This document shows positions 52,156 to 60,415 of a stretch of DNA of 64,000 nt, piece after piece. Made by a program: the position numbers and the translations under genes. Numbering within the stretch: the first letter of the stretch is position 1; every line of letters starts with the position of its first letter. Source of the DNA: Bradyrhizobium sp. 195 (lineage in GTDB: Bacteria > Pseudomonadota > Alphaproteobacteria > Rhizobiales > Xanthobacteraceae); NCBI RefSeq assembly GCF_023101665.1, contig NZ_CP082161.1, positions 5,890,001-5,954,000 on the forward strand, written 5' to 3'. The notes under the pieces were generated by a model. The model was given only the letters and a program-made list of their open reading frames with translations, was not told the DNA's origin and made no database searches.

Positions 52156-53205
52156 ATGAAATCCTGGCGTAAGGCCGTCGTTGGAACGCAGGCGACCGTG
52201 GGCGAGGCTATTGCTTCCATCGAGAGCGGGAGCATTCAGATTGCGCTCGTGCTCGACGACCAGAATCGCCTGCTCGGCGTGGTCACCGATGGTGACGTGA
52301 GGCGTGGCCTGCTGCGGGGTGTACCGCTCACCGGACTTGCAACCGACATCATGAACCGTGCGCCGGTGTCAGCTCCTGCGACGCTGCCGCGCGAGGATCG
52401 CCTGCAGCTGATGCGGCAGAAGTCGATCAAGCAGCTCCCGCTTGTCGACGAGGGCGGCCATCTGGTCGTGGTCGAAACGCTCGATGAGCTGCTCGAACCG
52501 GCTCACTATCCGAATCCTGTCCTAATCATGGCGGGCGGCCTCGGCGAACGCCTGGGCGCGCTGACGCGCGACGTGCCGAAGCCGATGCTCAATGTCGGCG
52601 GCCGGCCGCTGCTCGAGACGATCGTCCGCAACGTCGTGCAGCAGGGTTTTGGCAACATCTTCATCTCGGTCAATTACAAAGCCGATACGATCAAGGACTA
52701 CTTTGCCGATGGCGCCGCCTTCGGCGCCAATATCCAGTACGTCCACGAAACGGAACGCCTGGGGACTGCAGGCGCCCTCGGACTCTTCAGGACGCCGCCG
52801 GCTCTGCCCATGATCGTCACCAACGGCGACATCCTCACCACGATCAACTACGGCGCTCTCCTCGATTTCCACAACGCAACGCCGGTGGAAGCGACGATGG
52901 CTGTGCGCGAGCACAAGGTGCACGTCCCCTACGGCGTGGTGTCGACGTCAGACGGCTTTCTCGATGCCATCCGCGAGAAGCCGACCGAAAGCTGGTTCGT
53001 CAGTGCCGGCATCTACGTGATCGGCCAGTCCGTCTTCCGCCACGTCACGCCCGGCGTCAGCATCGACATGCCGAACGTGCTGGAACGCGTGATCGCCGGC
53101 AAAGGGCGGGTTGCGGTTTATCCCATTCGCGAATACTGGCTCGACATCGGCCGCCTGGAGGATTTCGAGCAGGCTCACGCGGAGTTTCACGAGGTCTTCC
53201 CGTGA
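52156..53205 (+). CDS. ptmE: PtmE-like CBS-domain glucosamine-1-phosphate guanylyltransferase
   Basis: 349 residues from ATG 52156 (MKSWRKAVVGTQATVGEA). Residues 1-115 are a CBS pair (IALVLDDQNRLLGVVTDGDVRRGLL, KQLPLVDEGGHLVVVETLDELL). From about 120 to the end is a nucleotidyltransferase: IMAGGLGERLGALTRDVPKPML near 124-145, TNGDILTTINY, REKPTESWFVSAGIYVI, and EYWLDIGRLEDFEQA. This is the C. jejuni PtmE architecture, which makes the GDP-activated glucosamine precursor of legionaminate. CBS module resembles that on the set A kinase. GTG of the next gene overlaps the stop. Confidence 0.85.
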   Translation: MKSWRKAVVGTQATVGEAIASIESGSIQIALVLDDQNRLLGVVTDGDVRRGLLRGVPLTGLATDIMNRAPVSAPATLPREDRLQLMRQKSIKQLPLVDEGGHLVVVETLDELLEPAHYPNPVLIMAGGLGERLGALTRDVPKPMLNVGGRPLLETIVRNVVQQGFGNIFISVNYKADTIKDYFADGAAFGANIQYVHETERLGTAGALGLFRTPPALPMIVTNGDILTTINYGALLDFHNATPVEATMAVREHKVHVPYGVVSTSDGFLDAIREKPTESWFVSAGIYVIGQSVFRHVTPGVSIDMPNVLERVIAGKGRVAVYPIREYWLDIGRLEDFEQAHAEFHEVFP

Positions 53206-54110
53206 CCTCGACAAAAGCCGTCGTGGTTGGCCTCGGCTCGATCGGCACAAGGCATGCGCGCGTCCTGCGCGAGCTTGGCCTGGAGGTCGCGACCGCCAGT
53301 CGCCGCGAAGGTGGCGACTACGGGTCGATCAAGCAGGCCATCGCCGCGGCACATCCGGACTACGTGGTGATCGCCACCGAGACTGCGCGCCATGCGGACA
53401 ATCTGCAAGAGCTCGCGCAGGCCGGCTTCCATGGCAAGGTCCTCGTGGAAAAGCCGCTGTTCGCGACGCCGGCACCGCCCCCGAAATATCCCTTTGCCCA
53501 TGTCAGCGTCGGATACAATCTGCGCTTTCACCCCGTGATGACGGCTCTGGCCGAAAGGCTGCGCGGGCGCGACGTGATCACGGTCGCCGCCTATGTCGGC
53601 CAGGACATCAGAGACTGGCGGCCCGGCCGCGATCACCGCGCGACCGCATCCGCCACGGTTGACGCCGGAGGCGGTGTGCTGCGGGATCTCAGCCACGAGC
53701 TGGACTATCTCCTGTGGCTGTTCGGGCCGTGGCATCGCGTCGCAGCGCTCGGCGGCGCGTCCGGCGCGCGCGACATCGACGTCGACGACCATCTCGACCT
53801 GCTGCTCGATATGCAGCGGGCCCCTTCGGTCCACGTCCACATGGACTATCTCGACCGGCAGGGCATCCGCCGCATTCGCGTCAATGTCGACAACGACACC
53901 ATCGAGGCAGATCTCGTCGGCAGCCGTCTTGCGGTCAACGGCAAGGCAACGGAGATTCCCAGCGAGCGCGACCAGAGCTATCGCGACATGCATGTCGCGG
54001 CGATGCGCGGTGCGAGCCCGGTCTGCTCGCTGCCCGAGGCGCTCGGCGTCGTCCATCTGATCGACGCCAGCGAGCGTGCTCTGCGCACCAAGACCTGGAT
54101 ATCGCCATGA
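53202..54110 (+). CDS. ptmF: Gfo/Idh/MocA-family oxidoreductase (PtmF-like)
   Basis: 302 residues, GTG start overlapping ptmE (GTGA). Rossmann loop VVGLGSIGTRHARVLRELG near residues 8-26, VEKPLF (EKP motif) near 85, and HELDYLLWLFG in the C-terminal substrate domain. Position between ptmE and ptmB matches C. jejuni Cj1329-Cj1331. Thought to act on precursor synthesis of the amino sugar; its exact reaction is uncertain. Its stop overlaps the legF start (ATGA). Confidence 0.85.
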   Translation: MTSTKAVVVGLGSIGTRHARVLRELGLEVATASRREGGDYGSIKQAIAAAHPDYVVIATETARHADNLQELAQAGFHGKVLVEKPLFATPAPPPKYPFAHVSVGYNLRFHPVMTALAERLRGRDVITVAAYVGQDIRDWRPGRDHRATASATVDAGGGVLRDLSHELDYLLWLFGPWHRVAALGGASGARDIDVDDHLDLLLDMQRAPSVHVHMDYLDRQGIRRIRVNVDNDTIEADLVGSRLAVNGKATEIPSERDQSYRDMHVAAMRGASPVCSLPEALGVVHLIDASERALRTKTWISP

Positions 54111-54808
54111 CTCTTCTCTGCACGATCTGCGCGCGGGGTGGCTCGAAAGGAGTTGTCGGCAAGAATGCGCGCGATCTTCTGGGCAAGCCCGTGCTCGCCT
54201 GGAGCATCGCGCAGGCGCGCGAGACCGGCCTGTTCGACGCGATCGCCTTCAGCAGCGATTCGGATGCGCTGCTCGATGCGGCACTGAAGGCCGGCGCCGA
54301 CATTGCGGTCAGGCGCCCGGACGAGATGGCGACCGATACCGCACCGAAGCTGCCGGCGATCCGTCACTGTCTCGAGCAGGCCATCGCGCAAACCGGCAAG
54401 ACGCCGGAGATCTTCGTCGATCTCGACGTCACCTCGCCGCTCCGGCTGGCCTCCGACATCACCGGTGCGGTCGCACTGCTGCGCGAGAGCGGCGCGCGTA
54501 ACGTCATCACCGGGGCGCCGGCGCGACGCTCGCCCTATTTCAACCTGGTCGAGCAGCGCACTGACGGCAGCGTCGGTCTCTCCAAATCCGCCGATCCTCC
54601 GATCACGCGCCGGCAGGATGCGCCGCGCTGCTTCGACATGAACGCATCGATCTATGTCTGGCGCGTCGCGCCATTCCTGGAGCAGCCCGCGGTGTTCTAT
54701 CCGGACACGCGCCTGTTCGAAATGCCGGAAGAACGCTCGATCGACATCGATTCAGATCTCGATTTTGCCCTGGTGGAACTGTTGCTGCGCCAACGACTGC
54801 CGGCCTGA
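54107..54808 (+). CDS. legF: CMP-legionaminate cytidylyltransferase (LegF/PtmB)
   Basis: 233 residues from ATG 54107; a long upstream frame is only a shadow of ptmF. TICARGGSKGVVGKNARDLLGKPVL at residues 6-30, FSSDSDALLDAAL, VDLDVTSPLRLASDI, CFDMNASIYVW, PEERSIDIDSDLDFALVE. Uses CTP to activate the ulosonic acid from LegI. Followed after 13 bases by ptmA. Confidence 0.9.
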   Translation: MTLLCTICARGGSKGVVGKNARDLLGKPVLAWSIAQARETGLFDAIAFSSDSDALLDAALKAGADIAVRRPDEMATDTAPKLPAIRHCLEQAIAQTGKTPEIFVDLDVTSPLRLASDITGAVALLRESGARNVITGAPARRSPYFNLVEQRTDGSVGLSKSADPPITRRQDAPRCFDMNASIYVWRVAPFLEQPAVFYPDTRLFEMPEERSIDIDSDLDFALVELLLRQRLPA

Positions 54809-54821
54809 GGGGGCCCAAGCG

Positions 54822-55643
54822 ATGACCACGAGCTTCAAGGCTTTGTTCGATCTGACCGGCCGAACCGCCGTCGTCACCGGCGGGTGCGGCATCCTCGGAC
54901 GTCGCTTTGCCGAGGGCCTTGCCGAATTTGGTGCCAACGTTGCGATCGTCGATCTCGACCAGGCCGCGACCGATGCGGCGGCAGCCGACATCTCCTCGCG
55001 CCACTCCGTCCGCGTCAGAGGCTATGGCTGCGACATCACCGAGCCCAGCTCCGTGCGCAACACCGCCGATGCGATCGAAGCGGACCTCGGACCGGTCTCG
55101 ATCCTGCTCAACAACGCCGCGAGCAAGACCCGCGACGTCGACGCCTTCTTTGCACCCGTCGAGAAATTTTCGCTGGATACCTGGCGGGAGATCATGGCGG
55201 TCAATCTCGACGGCATGTTCAACGTCGCCCAGATGTTCGGCGGCCAAATGGCCGAGCGCGGCTACGGCGCTATCGTACAGACAGCCTCGATCTACGGCTT
55301 GATGGCGCCCGACCAGCGCATCTACGAAGGCTCCGAATATCTCGGCCGTGCCATCAACACGCCCGCGGTCTACACCGCGTCCAAAGCCGGCGTTATCGGT
55401 CTGACCAAGCACCTGGCGACCTACTGGGCGGCAAAGGGCGTTCGCGTCAATACCCTCACCCCCGGTGGGGTCGAGAGTGGGCAGAACGAGACCTTCAAGG
55501 CGCGCTATGGTGCCCGTATCCCGCTCGGCCGCATGGCTCGCGCGGACGAGATGGTGGGCACAATGCTGTTCCTGGTGTCGGATGCCGCGTCCTACGTGAC
55601 TGGCCAGAACATCGCCGTCGACGGCGGCCTGAGCGCCTGGTAG
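54822..55643 (+). CDS. ptmA: PtmA-like short-chain dehydrogenase (set B)
   Basis: 273 residues from ATG 54822 (MTTSFKALFDLTGRTAVVTGG). TGGCGILGRRFA loop, QTASIYGLMAPDQRIYEGSEYLG, TYTASK-type VYTASKAGVIGLTKHLATYWA, TPGGVESGQNETF, TGQNIAVDGGLSAW. Same order as in the Campylobacter ptm locus (ptmB then ptmA). Paralogue of the SDR at 35726. Confidence 0.86.
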   Translation: MTTSFKALFDLTGRTAVVTGGCGILGRRFAEGLAEFGANVAIVDLDQAATDAAAADISSRHSVRVRGYGCDITEPSSVRNTADAIEADLGPVSILLNNAASKTRDVDAFFAPVEKFSLDTWREIMAVNLDGMFNVAQMFGGQMAERGYGAIVQTASIYGLMAPDQRIYEGSEYLGRAINTPAVYTASKAGVIGLTKHLATYWAAKGVRVNTLTPGGVESGQNETFKARYGARIPLGRMARADEMVGTMLFLVSDAASYVTGQNIAVDGGLSAW

Positions 55644-55653
55644 CACGACCTCG

Positions 55654-57177
55654 ATGATCAAGCGCCTGATCCAGAACACGGTGATTTCGGCGCTTGCCTT
55701 CGGCGTAGCCGCGTTGCTGGGCCTTGCGGTCATTCCACTGATCATCGGGACCTGGGGGGTGACCGAGTTCGGCCTCATCGTCATCTCGCGGCTGCTGCTC
55801 CCTGGCAGCATGATGGCGGTGCTGGATCTCGGTCTGTCCGAGGTTGCCACCCAAATCGTCGCGCGGGCGCGAGAGCACCGCAATTGGACGCAGGCGAGCC
55901 GCCAGATCGCTTTCCTGGGGGTGGTCTCCATCGCGCTCACCTTGATCCTGAGCGCGGCCATCTGGCTCGCGACGCCGCTGCTCGTCATCGTGATGAGGAT
56001 CGACGCCGCACATCTGGAGACGTTCAGCCGGATCATGCACTACACGGCGCTCGCGAATCTGGTCTTCGTTCCGGCGCTGGTGTGGGAAGGCATCGTCAAA
56101 GGCTTCGAGCGCTACAACCTGCTCCGCTTCGCGGAGGTCACCTCGACGGCGGCCTATGTCGGTCTGACGTTCGCGGCCTCGTGGGCGGCGACGGGCTTTG
56201 AAGTGGTTGCCTACATCTACCTCGCGACGCTAGTGGCCCGCGCCGTCGTCATTGGAATTGCTGCGTTCGTCGCCCTGCGGCACAAACATGTGCGACTGCT
56301 GCCGTGGACCCCGGACATCCGGCAGGATATTCTGCGTCGCTGCCTGCTGCTCCTGCAAGGCAAACTGTTGGGCGGCATTTCCGGGCCGCTTCAGCCGTTC
56401 CTGATCGGATTGCTGTTCGGACCCAAAGCCGTCGGCATCTACGACGCGCTGGTGCGATTGTCGCGGGTCTCCAAGGTCGTTGTCAGCCTTCTGACATCCG
56501 CCCTGCTTCCAGTTGCCAGCCGTCTCGATGAGCGCGGCAGCGCGGCCTCGTTCCAGCGCCTCGGCGATCTCGGCCTCGTCATGATGCCGATGTTCGTGGT
56601 GCCGCCGCTTGCCGCGACCGCGATCCTCTCGCCCGAGATCATGAACATCTGGATCGGTCCCCTTCTTGCGCCCTATGCGTTCTGGATGGGCCTGAGCTTC
56701 TTGGTTCCAATCTGCGCCCAATACGTCGCGATCGGCAGCCTGATTTTCCTGACGCGGCCCGACGTGCAGGCCCGGCTCAACCGGCTGATGGCCATCCAGC
56801 TTCTGATCTGGGCAGTCGTCTCCGCCGCGACACTTCACCTGTTCGCGGAACGCGCCCTGATTCTCGGCCAGGTCGTCGGCAGTATCGCCATCCTGCCCTG
56901 GCAGATCGAGGAGTTGCGCAGCGCACTCGAACTTGACCGCAATCGCTTCGCGAAGGTGGTCGGAACCCAGTTCGCAATCCTTGTGCTGGCAAGCATTTTT
57001 CTAGCAACAATTGCAGGTTACATTCGGTTCGACAGCGTGCTAAAGCTCGCGCTCGGTTCCATGGTTTTCTGTCTGATTACCTGGGCACTCCAATACTTCC
57101 TCGTGCTCGAAAAGCGGCACCGGACTGTATTTCCAGCCGTCGGACAACTGATGGGACTGACATCCAAAAGCAGTTGA
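55654..57177 (+). CDS. Wzx-like polysaccharide flippase (MOP/MVF superfamily)
   Basis: 507 residues, about 14 hydrophobic segments, opening MIKRLIQNTVISALAFGVAALLGLAVIPLII. Residues GVTEFGLIVISRLLL and SEVATQIVAR near 35-75 resemble the N-terminal motif of Wzx flippases, which move lipid-linked oligosaccharide across the inner membrane. Starts 10 bases after ptmA, so the set B sugar is probably part of its cargo. The next gene begins immediately after its stop. Confidence 0.85.
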   Translation: MIKRLIQNTVISALAFGVAALLGLAVIPLIIGTWGVTEFGLIVISRLLLPGSMMAVLDLGLSEVATQIVARAREHRNWTQASRQIAFLGVVSIALTLILSAAIWLATPLLVIVMRIDAAHLETFSRIMHYTALANLVFVPALVWEGIVKGFERYNLLRFAEVTSTAAYVGLTFAASWAATGFEVVAYIYLATLVARAVVIGIAAFVALRHKHVRLLPWTPDIRQDILRRCLLLLQGKLLGGISGPLQPFLIGLLFGPKAVGIYDALVRLSRVSKVVVSLLTSALLPVASRLDERGSAASFQRLGDLGLVMMPMFVVPPLAATAILSPEIMNIWIGPLLAPYAFWMGLSFLVPICAQYVAIGSLIFLTRPDVQARLNRLMAIQLLIWAVVSAATLHLFAERALILGQVVGSIAILPWQIEELRSALELDRNRFAKVVGTQFAILVLASIFLATIAGYIRFDSVLKLALGSMVFCLITWALQYFLVLEKRHRTVFPAVGQLMGLTSKSS

Positions 57178-58068
57178 ATGAACATCCACGCGACAGACAC
57201 GAAAGCCGTCATCACAGGTTTCGCTCCGGCGTCGTTGTCGGACAAGGCGTCGACTTATGCGCTGGATGCGGCCAGGAGCATCGGCCGTCTCGCGATGCGC
57301 CGCGTCAAACGCACGGCCGACGTCGTTGATTCCGAGTACAATCTATCGCATTGGCAGCGAACGCTATCGGAAAAAGCCTGGACGAAGACCGCAAGCATCG
57401 GCGAATTCCTGATCCCGAAGAATCCTGCGCGGGGTCTTCGCAAGGTCAATAATCAGATTTGCAGGGTCGCGGCCGACGACTATTACCGCTATCGCGCCCG
57501 GGCCCTCGGCGAGCTGCTCGCGCGGCACACGGGCGGCGCCGCGGAGATCGTCGAGCTCGGCGCGGGCTGCGGCATCAATCTGCTGTCGCTTCATCTCAAT
57601 CATCCCGACTGGAGGCTGCGCGGGTTCGACATCGCGCCGAACGGCATCGCCGCGGGCCGCGAGATCGCAGCGCATTTTGGCCTGTCAGACCGGATATCGC
57701 TCGACAGGATCGACCTGACCGACGGCAACGACCCAAACTACGCAGCGATCAGGGACCAGGTCGTTTTCACCTACTTCTGCATCGAGCAGATTCCTTATGA
57801 CGTGCACAAGGTGGTCGACAACATCATTGCTGCGAGGCCGAAACGCGTCATCAACATCGAGCCGACGACGGAGCTGCTGAATTTCTCGAGTCCGCGAGAT
57901 CTCGTCAGCTATCTCTACATCCGCTCAGTCGACTACCAGACGCAGCTGTTTTCGACGCTCGACGATTACGAGCGACAGGGCCGCGTGCGCATCTTGGCGC
58001 GCGAACGCATGCCGTTCGCGCCGACGATCCACAATGATGGTTTTTTGTATTGCTGGGAGCCCACATGA
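57178..58068 (+). CDS. SAM-dependent methyltransferase
   Basis: 296 residues. Motif I is IVELGAGCGINLLSLHLNHPDW near residues 122-143, followed by RGFDIAPNGIAAGREIA, IDLTDGNDP, and VFTYFCIEQIPYDVHKVVDNII. The long N-terminal half has no recognised domain. It may methylate a glycan or lipid intermediate. Zero-base gap to the flippase and an ATGA overlap with the next gene place it in the same operon. Confidence 0.78.
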   Translation: MNIHATDTKAVITGFAPASLSDKASTYALDAARSIGRLAMRRVKRTADVVDSEYNLSHWQRTLSEKAWTKTASIGEFLIPKNPARGLRKVNNQICRVAADDYYRYRARALGELLARHTGGAAEIVELGAGCGINLLSLHLNHPDWRLRGFDIAPNGIAAGREIAAHFGLSDRISLDRIDLTDGNDPNYAAIRDQVVFTYFCIEQIPYDVHKVVDNIIAARPKRVINIEPTTELLNFSSPRDLVSYLYIRSVDYQTQLFSTLDDYERQGRVRILARERMPFAPTIHNDGFLYCWEPT

Positions 58069-58997
58069 CAACCGTCGACACGACGGCTGATCGGCCTGCC
58101 CCGAAGAAGGCGAAGATCAGCCAGTTCCGCCGCCTGCTATGGCACGTCAACCGCACCGATCTCGGATGGGGGCTGAAGGCGGCTCTGACCGCCCTGCAAT
58201 TGCCTGCGCGCGCAAAGCGCGTCGCGCTGCTCAAGCAGCTTCCAACCAAGCCCGAATGGGCCGCGGCGAGCCGCAAACTCGCCGAAGACGGTTACGTCGA
58301 CGTGTCCGCACTCATCGATCGCAGCCTCGCGGAAGCCGTTGCCTCGTTCGCCGACGGCAAGGTGAGCCGCCTCAATGAGCTCGTAGGCCAGCAGAGGGAA
58401 CGGCACAAATCGTTCTGGGTCAGCCTGCTGGACGAGGATCTCGTCAACGGCGCCTTTGCGACCGACCATCCCTTCGTGCGCAACGCCCTGCAGCCGGCTG
58501 CGCTACGCATCATCGGCGACTTCATGCACGACCTTCCGCAATTGTCGGACGTGGTGCTGACGTTGTCGCAGCCGACTCCGAACCAGGCACTGAGCTTCTC
58601 CCAGCTGTGGCATCTCGACCACGACGACAAGCGTGTCTGCAAGCTCTTCATCTACCTGACCGATGTGCGGGATACCGCCGACGGTCCGTTCACCTTCATT
58701 CCGGCCGGGCCTTCGAAGCCATTCCGCAACACGCTCAAGAGCCACATGAGCGACGCGCAGGTGTTCGCCAAGACCGGTCCGGATGCAGTCAAGGAAATGA
58801 TCGCGCCCCGCCTGTCGGCCTTCATCGTCAATACGGCCCGCTGCCTGCACATGGGAAGCCGGATCCAGTCGGATCACAACCGCCTGCTGTACACGGCAAC
58901 CTACATCCAGCAGCCGCGCATCTTTCCCGAACCGCCGGCGCGTTTCCGCGCGGTCGGCGCCCTGACGGACCTCGAGCGCACCGTGATGCGGCTCTGA
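58065..58997 (+). CDS. Phytanoyl-CoA dioxygenase (PhyH) family Fe(II)/2-oxoglutarate enzyme
   Basis: 310 residues from ATG 58065. Double-stranded beta-helix with the metal triad His183-x-Asp185 (SQLWHLDHDD) and His262 (CLHMGSR), and a probable 2-oxoglutarate Arg at SRIQSDHNR. Hydroxylates an unactivated carbon in an oxidation of its substrate. In this operon the substrate is more likely a sugar, lipid carrier or methylated residue than phytanoyl-CoA (inference). Confidence 0.82.
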   Translation: MTTVDTTADRPAPKKAKISQFRRLLWHVNRTDLGWGLKAALTALQLPARAKRVALLKQLPTKPEWAAASRKLAEDGYVDVSALIDRSLAEAVASFADGKVSRLNELVGQQRERHKSFWVSLLDEDLVNGAFATDHPFVRNALQPAALRIIGDFMHDLPQLSDVVLTLSQPTPNQALSFSQLWHLDHDDKRVCKLFIYLTDVRDTADGPFTFIPAGPSKPFRNTLKSHMSDAQVFAKTGPDAVKEMIAPRLSAFIVNTARCLHMGSRIQSDHNRLLYTATYIQQPRIFPEPPARFRAVGALTDLERTVMRL

Positions 58998-59022
58998 CAC
59001 GGACCTGCCGGGAGCTCACATC

Positions 59023-60411
59023 TTGCGCATAGGCCTGGTGGTCGATCACCCCAAGCGTGACCTGCCGGGGGCAGTCATGCTCGGTTATCAACTCGCGCGG
59101 CGTGGCGTATCGGTCATGCTGGTGCCGATGTACGAGCAGGCCGTCGATGTCCCGCGACTTGGGCTGGACGCGCTGGTCGTCAACTACGCACGTCCCGTCA
59201 ATCTCGACCTGATGCGCAGCTTTGCCGGAGCTGGGCTGGCGCTGTACGTGCTCGATACCGAAGGCGGCGTGCTCGCGGAAAAGGGCGGCAACTCGCCTCC
59301 GGCGATGGCCGCTCACATCAAGGGCAGCGGCTACGCCGATATCCTGGCGGGCTATTTCTTCTGGGGAAGTCGGCTGCACGACGCCTTCCTCGCAGCCGGA
59401 ACGATGAAGCCGGAGCAACTTCACCTCACCGGATGTCCGCGGTTCGATTTCGCAGCCCCGCGCTGGCGAGCGCTGCTCGACGGCGAGCCACGCGGCTATC
59501 TGCTCGTCAACGCCAATTTCCCGCTGGTCAATTCGCGCTTTACCGGCAAGCCGGGCGGGGAACGCGAAGCGATGGTGCGAGCCGGTTGGGATGGAGCCTA
59601 TGTCGATCGCTTCATCGCGGACCTGAAGCAGGTCTTCGCCAACTATCTCGCCGAGATCGACCGGCTCGCCGCAGCGCGGCCCGGCCGCAACATTCTCGTG
59701 CGACCGCATCCCTTCGAGAGCGAAGACGTCTATCGCAATGCGCTCTCTCGCCACGCCAACGTCCTGATTGACGGCACCGGCAGCGTGCTCGACCGCATCC
59801 GCAATGCGGCCGCCGTCATTCATCTCAACTGCGGGACGGCGGTCGAATCGGTCTTGCTCGGAAAGCTGCCGCTCCAGCTCGAATATTTGAACACACCGAC
59901 CACCGCCGGCCATGCCGCACTGCCCGCACGTGTGAGTCGGCAGGTCGTCTCGTTCGACGAGCTGCTGGGCGCAGTCGATCGCATCGAGCGCGAGACCGAG
60001 ACCTTCGATTTCGCCCGCGTTCACGCCGCCGATATCGAGGCCTTCTTCCATCTCAATGACGGAAAAGCCGCCGAACGTGTCGCCGATGTCCTGACCCGCG
60101 CAACGCGTTCGCGCTGGCCTTACGTCTCGCTGCTCGCGACCGTAAAGGGCACTCGTGCTAAGCCGAGCCTCGGCCAGATCGTCAAGGGCGCCGCCAGCGC
60201 AGCGCTCGGCTCGGCCGTCACCGAGCGGCTACGCAGCCAGTTCAACCCGGCCCGGCGCGACAAACGGATCGCGCCGTCCTTCGTCCAGACCCTGCTTCAG
60301 CGCATCGCCGCTTACGACCAGGCGAGCCCGTCTCAATTTACGGCAAGACGCGCGCATTGCGCGACGACGGGCTTGCCGCTCGCGAGCATTGCGATCGAAC
60401 ACGTCCGATAG
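59023..60411 (+). CDS. Surface carbohydrate biosynthesis protein (GT-B/CDP-glycerol transferase-like)
   Basis: 462 residues, TTG start at 59023. VDHPKRDLPGAVMLGYQLARRGVSVMLVPMYE opens the surface-carbohydrate family; then GYFFWGSRLHDAF, TGCPRFDFAAPRW, LVNANFPLVNSRF, LVRPHPFESEDVYR and NCGTAVESVLLGKLPLQLEYL, which match the C-terminal donor lobe of GT-B enzymes. The last 120 residues are basic and unmatched. Starts 25 bases after the PhyH gene. Confidence 0.78.
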   Translation: MRIGLVVDHPKRDLPGAVMLGYQLARRGVSVMLVPMYEQAVDVPRLGLDALVVNYARPVNLDLMRSFAGAGLALYVLDTEGGVLAEKGGNSPPAMAAHIKGSGYADILAGYFFWGSRLHDAFLAAGTMKPEQLHLTGCPRFDFAAPRWRALLDGEPRGYLLVNANFPLVNSRFTGKPGGEREAMVRAGWDGAYVDRFIADLKQVFANYLAEIDRLAAARPGRNILVRPHPFESEDVYRNALSRHANVLIDGTGSVLDRIRNAAAVIHLNCGTAVESVLLGKLPLQLEYLNTPTTAGHAALPARVSRQVVSFDELLGAVDRIERETETFDFARVHAADIEAFFHLNDGKAAERVADVLTRATRSRWPYVSLLATVKGTRAKPSLGQIVKGAASAALGSAVTERLRSQFNPARRDKRIAPSFVQTLLQRIAAYDQASPSQFTARRAHCATTGLPLASIAIEHVR

Positions 60412-60415
60412 AGCC

